A program made the position numbers and the translations under genes. This document shows positions 56,259 through 64,000 of a DNA stretch of 64,000 bases, piece by piece. The DNA lies in NCBI GenBank assembly GCA_038373885.1, contig JAWZYV010012253.1, forward strand, positions 248,001-312,000, in the 5' to 3' direction. The notes beneath the pieces are model-generated. The model was not told the origin of the DNA, ran no database searches, and saw only the letters and a list, made by a program, of their open reading frames with translations. The DNA is from Cheiracanthium punctorium. Lineage: Eukaryota > Arthropoda > Arachnida > Araneae > Cheiracanthiidae. The stretch's first letter is position 1. Every line of letters starts with the position of its first letter.

Positions 56259-58335
56259 TCTTATAAATGAAAATGAAATTTTATTGTTTGTTTGTTTGTT
56301 TGTTTGTGGATTTGAGTTGTATACAAATCCACAAAAATGGACCTATCAGCCTGAAATTTTGCACAGATATGTAAAATAATATAGAATAAATCATAGTCCA
56401 CTTTAAAACTTTGAAAGTCCACCCGTTCCCGGAATTTAAGAGATTTTTTATGTTCTCCATGCAAAAACCTTTCCGTAATTGTAACCCCTGCAGTGAAAAA
56501 AGTGTGAAATAAGGATCGTGGTTGCCATGTGTGGCGATTTTGCCGAATAAGATGTTTTAAATTCTCAAAGTAAAAATAAAAGAATAATAATGATTTTTTT
56601 TTGTTGTTGTTAGTTTATATTTGTAAGATTATTAATTTTTTATTATAATATCGTGTGCATGGGAAATCGGAGCAGGAATGACATGTTTTATACGCAAAAC
56701 AATAAGAATTGAAGATTTCCGAGGCTAATATGTAATTTTTTTTTAGTTTGGCGAAAAAATAAAATGGCTCAAAGGTTGATTTTGAGAATGTGAGTTCTAG
56801 CGGTTTGCACAGTTTTCGGCTTGGCGCAATTTATTGAGAGCTTAAGAAAATAGATTTTTGAAAGCAAGTGCAAAGGTTTTATTAGAATACAGCGTTAAAT
56901 TTTAATGATCCGTGAAGAAATAATGCAGTTATTAAGGGATTTCAAGCGATCTATCTTCAGAATTCTCGCCATTTGAGTACATTGATTTAAATTGGGGGAA
57001 TTCCGCCAAATTTCAGAAAATTGAAATCTTCTCATTTAGTACATCGGAATAACGATGAATAATACACGTTATAGTTGATAATTTAAAAAAATTCGGTTGT
57101 ATTATGGGATTCCCCTTTTCAAATAAATATGTGCTTTACTTTTTGGCGGCCGAACCATTTCCCATATTGATTGCTGCTAAGTCAATGCTTCGAATGATTT
57201 CCTGAAAAAACTCTTGAAAAATGGCGTATGTTGGCACTTTGGCGAGGCTTAGATTTGAAACTGGATTTTATTTGAGACTGGGATATATAATGATACTGGT
57301 TATAGATAAAAATGAATGTTGGTATGTGTGTATGAGGTTGAAAAACTCCAGCACCGTTGCACCATGAAATTTGGTTCACCTAAGTCTTTTATCATTGAGA
57401 AGCTTTTTATGCTATCCTTTTTCCTCTAACTTGCCACTAGGTGGCGCAGCAGAACGTCGAATTCTATTCCGTTTAGCCGTTTACTATGCGAATATCGTCC
57501 AACCGATTTCGATGAAATTTGGTACACGCGGATATTAGAACACGGAGAATATTTTTCAGTATCCATTTTGCTGTAACTTGCCGCTAAATGGCGCTGCAAC
57601 ACATCAACTTCTATACCGTTCGACTGATCGGCATAAAATTTCTTATACTTACACATTTCAGCACGAAGAATATATTCTAGCTGTGTTCCTTTTGATGTTA
57701 CTCACCACTAGATGGCACTGCAATGCATTATTATTTTAACTCGCCACTAGATGACGCTGCAGCAGGCCAAATTCTTGACTATTCAAACGGTCGCTATGAA
57801 AATCAGTATACATAGTATGAACAATGAGAATATTTTGGCGTTATCCATTTTGCTATAACTCGCCACTTGACGGCACTGTAGCAAATCATTACTTTAATTA
57901 ACCACTAGATCGCGCTGCAGTGTATCACTTCTTGACTGTGCAACTGATCGCTATGAAAATAGGTATACATAGATATTTGAACACGGGGAAGAGTTTGGCG
58001 CTATCCATTTTCCTATATAATTTGCCACTAGATGTCGCGTCGTCAGGGCTGTCCAGCCGATCGTCCTGAAATTTCGTATTCATCGATATCTGAATGCGAA
58101 GAATATTTCCGATGTATCCGTTTTGCTAAAACTCTCCACTAGATTGCGCTACGCCGCATGGCCTTCTGCACCGTACAAACGATTGCCTTGAAATTCGGTA
58201 TGCATGGTTATTGAACACAATATAAAGCGATATCCATTTTGCTATATCTCTTTATTACAATAAATAGTAATCCCCACAAATCGTAATATCAAAAAGTCCA
58301 TTCATTCCCGTGCGAAGAACGGGTACTTCAGCTAG
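56259..58335 (+). mobile_element. Helitron, complete, non-autonomous
   Basis: Starts TCTTATAAATG after host A (56258). Ends with the hairpin CCCGTGCGAAGAACGGG (58307-58323), a 12-nt spacer and CTAG (58332-58335), followed by host T: the standard Helitron terminus. Near the 5' end TGTGGATTTG / CAAATCCACA (56305-56314, 56324-56333) forms a perfect 10-bp stem, kept in the second copy. The first ~450 bp are nearly identical to 59486-59935. The 3' half is a degenerate tandem array. No Rep/helicase is coded. Confidence 0.88.
57430..58160 (+). repeat. Degenerate tandem array with CTCF-like motifs
   Basis: Diverged units of roughly 110-150 bp share 'tatccattttgctataactcg', 'CCACTAGATGGCGCTGCAG', 'cgatcgctatgaaat' and 'gatatttgaacacggagaa'. 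The CCACTAGATGGCGC-type core appears at 57434, 57581, 57705, 57744, 57863, 57902, 58025 and 58136, each with zero to three changes. The core matches the CTCF consensus CCASYAGRKGGCRS known from animals. Confidence 0.75.
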
Positions 58336-58380
58336 TAAGTTATATGAACAGCAGCTCCCTCTGTTCTGCGAGACGAAGGG

Positions 58381-58436
58381 CTTTGACTGATCTATGAAGA
58401 CCGAAAGAATTTTTGGTCGAAACGATCGTATCAAGT
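58381..58436 (+). ncRNA. Degenerate hammerhead ribozyme-like motif
   Basis: Reading in order: TTGA (stem I), CTGAT-ctat-GA (conserved CUGAUGA box with a 4-nt insertion), AGACC...GGTC (stem II), GAAA, AC-GATC-GT (short stem III), ATC (allowed NUH cleavage triplet), then TCAA pairing with stem I. Short-stem-III hammerheads of this kind are known in Penelope-like retroelements. The insertion in the core probably abolishes activity. No Penelope coding sequence is visible here. Confidence 0.5.
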
Positions 58437-59216
58437 TACAAGTAACATTTTATGTGTGCTTTTTCACAAAGTTTTTTATTTATATTATGTGAGATGACTA
58501 TTTGCTTGTCGAAAATGACGAGACAGGTCTCATGTGACGTATGTGGTGTCAATTGCAGAGAGCTGATTCTCCGATTCCCCCTTTTGTACATCATGGCCAC
58601 CCTGTGCCGAGTGTTCTATTAGTCATTTCAACTTCTTTCTTTTGACTGATGCGAATAAGAAAGGAATCTCTCTCTCGATTTTGTATGCACTGTAAGTAGG
58701 ACGTCAAAGGGACAAAAGTTAGGAAACGTGCCGATTAAAAACTCTTTTGAATACTAGAATGAGGAATTTTGGAAGTCCGGAATAGCAAGTTTGCCGACTG
58801 AATATTTTAAGTGGGGGGGGGATGTCTCATCCCCCCCGTGGGATCAGCCCTGAGTACTACAAAATTTGCAAAAGTAATGATTCTGCGATTCCTTACAGTG
58901 GTCCCATACACTAGCACTGTTCAACATCAATAAATAATAAAAGTTCAGTAAATAAATCAAGTATGCAATTACTCTTCTACACAGGCCTGGGTTAAGAACG
59001 CTAAAGGCTCTGGAGCTAGGAAAATTATGGGGCCTCAATAAAAAAGAAAAACCTTAAAGTTTAGTTATACAGTGAACCAAAATGAATCTAGTAAGTACTG
59101 ACTACGGCTTTTAAGAATTTTCTAGATTATGTTGTAAGAAATACTTAACGAAAAGTACTTTTTAAAACTGACAATAATCAGTAACTTTTTGTATTTCGTT
59201 TAGAAATGTAGTATAG
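58437..59216. other. Stretch with repeat debris
   Basis: G- and C-runs at 58812-58845 form an imperfect palindrome typical of MITE remnants; 'acaggcctgggttaag' at 58980 may be another. No gene recognised. Confidence 0.35.
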
Positions 59217-59405
59217 CCTCACCATGGTACAGTGGTTATGTCACTGGAATTGGTAGACGGGCGAAGTGTGAAGGTCCCGGGCTCGGGTCCCATTGCACGC
59301 CCGTCGACCTAACCGGAGCATTCCTTGATTTTCTCCAAAACTTGGCGTAAATACGGGTTAAGACACTTTAGAAAGACCCCACGGAGGGCACTCCCCCCCC
59401 CCCGT
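59217..59405 (+). mobile_element. tRNA-derived SINE
   Basis: Close to the copy at 1901: A box TGGTACAGTGG (59225-59235), B box-like GGGCTCGGGTCCC (about 59278), 'gtcgacctaaccgg', then a C-rich tail. Confidence 0.75.
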
Positions 59406-59485
59406 TGTGTTGTCCTTCTGACGAGGATTTATGAGCGTGCTTCGAGCCAAGCACACAGATCCGATATACATGCTAGCAACAACAA

Positions 59486-60480
59486 TCTTATAAATAAAAA
59501 TGAAATTCTGTTTGTTTGTTTGTTTGTTTGTGGATTTGAGTTGTATACAAATCCACAAAAATGGACCTATCAGCCTGAAATTTTGCACAGATATGTAAAA
59601 TAATATAGAATAAATCATAGTCCACTTTAAAACTTTGAAAGTCCACCCGTTCCTGGAATTTAAGAGATTTTTTATGTTCTCCACGCAAAAAGCTTTCCAT
59701 AATTGTAACCCCTGTAGTGAAAAAAGTGTGAAATAAGGATCGTGGTTGCCATGTGTGGCGATTTTGCCGAATAAGATGTTTTAAATTCTCTAAGTAAAAA
59801 TAAAAGAATAATAATGATTTTTTTTTGTTAGTTTATATTCGTAAGGTTATATTTTTTTTAATTATAATATCGTGTGCATGGGAAATCGGAGCAGGAATGA
59901 AATGTTTTATACGCAAAACAATAAGAATTGAAGATTTCCGAGGCCTTCGCCAAAAGCCGTCAAGCTTGAGATAGTTTGCGAGATTTTGGGCACAGCTGAA
60001 ATAATGATTGACCAGACTTTTAATGAATTAAAAATATCCATAGACCTTAATCTATTGAAAGTCTTTTGGGTGACTGTAAACAAATTACCCAAGCAGATTG
60101 CAATCAAAGAAGCACAGTTAGATGTTACGTCAGCTCAAAATACAAAATCTCAGCATTCTACGGTTAAAAGTTTTAGAGTTAGGCGAAATGCATAATTATT
60201 TTTGGCACCAAATTTAGCGACATTTCGACAAAACTTGCCAAGGTCGGTGACATTTGGCGAGATTTTGAGCATGGCCCAAACAATGATTGATTATAGACAA
60301 AATATATTGAAGATGCCCATAGACCTTAAAGTATTGAAAATTTTTGGGTGGTCCTCTCTGTATATAAACTAACCTGTCGATTGGACGCAAAAAGGGAGGT
60401 GCACAACTAGATGTTAGAACAATTTTAATTATAAAATTTCAACATTCTACGACGAATAGTTTTTGAGACATGGTCATTAC
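59486..60480 (+). mobile_element. Helitron second copy, 3' end missing
   Basis: Starts TCTTATAAATA after host A, next to the SINE. It matches the Helitron at 56259 almost base for base to about 59935, including the 10-bp stem, then diverges into two ~285-bp diverged tandem units ('ggcgagattttgagcatggcc', 'ccatagaccttaaagtattgaaa'), roughly 59950-60230 and 60235-60480. No hairpin plus CTAG end was found, so the right boundary is approximate. Confidence 0.7.
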
Positions 60481-61378
60481 GTACATACGTACAGAAGAGA
60501 GGAAAAAGCTCTTCAAAATGGATATGCGGTTGGTCTAATAAACGGATTGTACATGTTAACATAGATAAATGCGTAATTATATGCATAATAAATGCATATT
60601 GCGAGACGTAACTCTTTTCAAATCAAATATAGAGATCGATCAAAATCAAATTTTTTCATCAAAATCTGCATACCGAAGTTTTTTGCGATCGCCTTTTACT
60701 TACTAAGTAAAAATGTTACTTTACCTTTATGATGAGAGTAATAGCTCAACATGTTCAAAAAGGTCTCCAAATTATGTAAGAGTCATTTTTCAAAACTTTT
60801 ATAGTGAATTTTATTTTACTTATTTTTAAACTTATTTGTTGAAATGTATTTTCACTAATTTTCAAAAAGTCTTTTAGGAACCCGTTGGTCTCGGGCAGTG
60901 GAGCAGTCGATCCAACCGCTCTGCCCTTACCGCAGTCTTGTCTATACATACCCATAACTAGATGGCGGTTTTTGTACATTTCTAAAAGGTGACATAACTT
61001 TTATAGGCACTTTCTTAGGCTAAAGAAGCTCTGGCTTTTACAAGTTTCTGAATCTTTCTAAGAAAGCTCAGCCTTTACCCAATAATGTCAATGGTCTACA
61101 TTCAACTAATCAAGTATTGAAAAGCTAACGTGTTGAGCGTTTTTCATCTAAATGTCTTAAAACGAGCTATAAACCAAACGATAAAAAATAATTTTAAATA
61201 TTTTATGAGGATGGATTAAAAAGAAGGGTTTCTCGCAAGGGCAAATGCATTGAAATGAATCGAAATTATTATCAGAAATTTACAGAAGATAGAAATGAAT
61301 AAAACAAACGGAATATTCGAATAAGATACCTGTGTAATATTATAAAAGTACCCTTCCTACACTACTATCAGGGCCGCT
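60481..61378. other. Stretch without supported gene
   Basis: On the minus strand around 60890-60960, 'gggcagagcggttggatcgac' resembles a tRNA A-box region and could be a SINE head, but no B box at proper spacing is convincing. Confidence 0.3.
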
Positions 61379-63453
61379 CCTAGGGTGGATTGCGCCTTTG
61401 TGCAACTACTTTTTTGGCGCCCCCCCCCCCCCGTCTCCTAAAATTAAGATTTGTTTTAAATTTTCATATAGCTAAAATTTCCATATATATGCCTATAACG
61501 TAAGTAACATTTGCTTATACTATCAATAAATAGAAAACAAAAACAAATATTCGTAGCATTACGTGTAACATGTTAACTATCCATTAAAATTATCAAGTAC
61601 TTAAAAAAGAAGCACATTTAAATTAAATAAATTTTTCACTAATATCATAAAAAACTGGTGTTAAAACTAAATATTTGCTTTTCGTGCTTTCATTGCAACA
61701 AAATTCGTAATTAAGTTTTTTATATCTAATTTATCCAAAATTTCGTTTCCATCGAATTTTCTTTGATAAGTCTGTAAGTCGTTCTTCAGACATAGTTGAG
61801 CGTAAATAGTTTTTTATTATATTTAATTTTGAAAAAATTCTTTCCCCTGAGGCTACAGATTCTGGTAGCGTCAAATAAATTCTCAGTACCACAGTGACAT
61901 TTGGAAAGGTTTCGGTTAAAACATGCTTATATAAATAATCAAGTACATAAGTTGGAGTCATATTGTCTTTAATATCGTTGAAGCAATTTCAGTTCTTCAA
62001 ACAAGGTTTTCACATCAATATCGCTTTCAGAATTTTTTTCGTCACAGACGCAAACTCTGACAAATATTTAATAAATCTTCATCTTCAAATTCTTTAAGCT
62101 TATTTATATTGTGAACGAGTTTAAAATTGCCATTGTATTCTTTGATCAATAGGAACCTTTCTGTAATTGATGCAATTGCGGTATCTAAAATTGTGAAAAA
62201 GAAATTCACTTTAAAATTTTCTTTTCCATCGTTAATAGTTTCATCTGGTGCTTCATATTCAAACATTCTTTTCCTATTTCTTCTTCGAATTTCGGGAAAA
62301 GCGCTTTCAACATTTAGGTCAGTTGCTATTTTCATTAAAGACGATATGAAATTTTCAAACATTTCATCACTCCGTTGTTCTTTGAAATACTGTAAAATAG
62401 AATCAAGACTTTGTATGACGGTTTGAATGCAATATGTGGGAGCTTGCATCATCTTGCTTATTACATTAATATGGCTTAAAATTTCGTACCATATGTTAAT
62501 TGAACAAATAAATTTAAATGAAAATAATTTCGTTATTAAATTATCTGCTTGTACCCTACTTTCGATGTCTTAGGAGTTATCTTCCGCTATCTCTAAAAGA
62601 GCTTGTTAAATTTCTTTGAGATTATTCTTAACCCATTTATACCTAGCGTCCCTTTTTTGGGACGGCATTTTCGCTATCAGTCGATAACGTTATTTATTTC
62701 TCCTAGCCTTTATTCGCTAGTATTGAACCTCAATTCCACAAAATATTTTAATAAGGCCAAATAGGATGTTGACATTTCAATTTTTATACATAATGATTTT
62801 AAATGAAATCATCCCTTGTTCAAAAAGTTTACATCAGAAATTTATCCATTACTGCTGGTGTTAGCAAAAATCGAAGAAAGTCGCAAAAATATCCAGGCAC
62901 GAATGGGTTAAGAGGTTTAATTGCTTCTATTCTACTTTCCCATCTAGTTGTGGACAGTGGCTTTAAATTTAAATTTCTAACATATGTTTTGATTATAGCC
63001 CATCGTTTAACAAAGCTTGAAAAATAATTATACAGTTCTTATATTACGCTAAAAAAGTTTACTGTTTGAAATGTCACTTTGTCTGCATCATTAACAACCA
63101 GGTTTAATGTATGGGCAGCGCATGGAATAAAAAAAGCCCGTGGATTTATTTCTTTGTTTTTGTTGTAGTCCTTTATGCTTTCCTTTCATATTTGCATTGT
63201 CATAGGCTTGGCCCCTTCAATCTAAAATATTGATGTTCAGTGAATTAAGGTATGTCTGTATGAAATCACATAAACCTTGACCAGTACTATTAGTAAAACT
63301 ATAGTAATGTGATCCAGTAATGAAAGCAGCTTTGCAATAATTTGAGGTAGGTAGACTGGGAAGTTCCATGAAAAAACTTGAAAAAACTTTGCAAAAACTT
63401 TTGAAAAAACTTTGCACCCCTGGCAGAACACTCCAAATTGCGCCTCCTTCCAT
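61379..63453 (-). pseudogene. hAT transposase gene (ZMYM1-like group), decayed
   Basis: Several separate minus-strand frames together make up a degraded hAT transposase. About 63217-63400 reads ITGSHYYSFTNSTGQGLCDF and then, after a frame break, GQAYDNANMKGKHKG, the RNase H-fold region of DUF4371-type hAT proteins. Downstream, 62042-62452 (EIRRRNRKRMFEYEA, AIASITERFLLIKEY) is the insertion-domain side. 61731-61961 (LRIYLTLPESVASGERIFSKL, LRSTMSEERLTDL) is the hAT C-terminal dimerisation domain. Frameshifts and stops lie between them and no N-terminal zinc finger was found. CAGGGCCGCTCC at 61379 and TACGGCCCTG ending at 63871 could be the element's ends, but no 8-bp duplication flanks them. 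A live copy would cut and paste hAT elements. Confidence 0.75.
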
Positions 63454-64000
63454 TACTCTTCTTGAACAACTTCAATAATAAATTTTAATTCCCTCATAAT
63501 TATTGTACTTAACAAAATCCTACCTATTCTTCTTACAGATGTGCTATTTTGAAAAAAAGTAAATAAAACATAAAACAGTGAAACTCTGCCTACACTTTTT
63601 GTGATCCAGCTGATCTTGTGTAGCCAAGGGTGGCCCTAGGGTTGGCGTTTTTTCCGTGGGCGTTTTTACCGTTCGCGTTTTTTCCGCACACCGGTACGTG
63701 TCGACCCCCTGCAAAAGTAAAAAAGGCGCCCCGTTTTATTCTCTTTATCAAGTTCACCCATTTTTGAGTTCGAAATGGTGTCCCTTCGAATATGGCGCCC
63801 GATACTATGCTTACCTCGTTTACCGTGTCGGGTCGCCCCTGAGTCCCGCCAAACCTTTAGCTACGGCCCTGCTAAAAATAATTCTTTATAGGACTTAAAG
63901 TCCCACTTTTGGTGATGTGAAAACAGAATCACTAAAATCGCACCTTAACAATATTAGCTTCATATACAAAATTTCTTGTCTGTCTTGCCTCCGTTTGGCG
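63454..64000. other. Edge of the hAT element and window end
   Basis: 63625-63700 carries repeated 'gcgttttttccg' units, and 63795-63871 reads reversed as CAGGGCCGTAGCTAAAGG, a hAT-like end. The frame on the plus strand here has no coding character. Confidence 0.4.

Noticed and set aside
61379..63871. Exact boundaries for the decayed hAT from CAGGGCCG-like ends
   Set aside because: The 8-bp flanks differ (ACTACTAT and CTAAAAAT), so the ends may belong to different nested elements.
1..64000. CRISPR arrays, prokaryotic operons, riboswitches or an intact free virus
   Set aside because: No regularly spaced identical repeats, ribosome-binding patterns or virus gene clusters are present; the retroviral-like genes all belong to LTR retrotransposons.

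Overview
The window looks like a repeat-rich, AT-rich arthropod nuclear genome. An arachnid such as a spider is my best guess, from the mix of elements (tRNA-derived SINEs, many hAT MITEs, Helitrons, BEL/Pao and Ty3/Gypsy retrotransposons); the species cannot be read from the sequence. There is no bacterial, organellar or free viral sequence and no CRISPR array. Long reading frames occur only in retrotransposons. The one convincing host gene is split by introns and lies on the minus strand.

Layout. 1-12 kb: small non-autonomous elements (a Harbinger-like MITE, a mariner-like MITE, several hAT MITEs with 8-bp target duplications), tRNA-derived SINEs, and a dead LINE carrying an RNase H domain, nested in a SINE and itself hit by a MITE. 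12.4-14.3 kb: minus-strand Helitron. 14.6-15.4 kb: second LINE remnant. 18.3-20.6 kb: three hAT MITEs. 21.4-27.4 kb: a complete-looking Ty3/Gypsy element with matching LTRs, tRNA-Pro-like primer site and a 1,227-codon gag-pol frame. It lacks the middle of gag, has a frameshift near the integrase C-terminus, and has a hAT in its 3' LTR. 33.5-42.3 kb: a BEL/Pao element with LTRs differing only by a 4-bp indel, broken by two hAT insertions of one family and by one in-frame stop; it sits in one arm of an older palindromic element. 43.3-46.8 kb: minus-strand Helitron with tandem 421-bp copies and a nested Harbinger-like MITE.

47.7-55.3 kb: three minus-strand exons with matching splice phases, a stop codon and a poly(A) signal, encoding the last 168 residues of a coiled-coil protein that may be the augmin subunit HAUS1. 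In its last intron, on the opposite strand, is a heat-shock-type core promoter (heat shock elements, TATA box, initiator) with no recognisable coding sequence after it. The upstream intron holds a 1.4-kb element of unknown class with AAGCTTGA-rich ends.

56.3-60.5 kb: two plus-strand copies of another Helitron. The first is complete and carries a degenerate tandem array with about eight CTCF-like motifs; just past its end is a degenerate hammerhead ribozyme. 61.4-63.9 kb: a decayed minus-strand hAT transposase gene. Most of the DNA is therefore layered transposon insertion, and target-site duplications let the order of many events be read directly.
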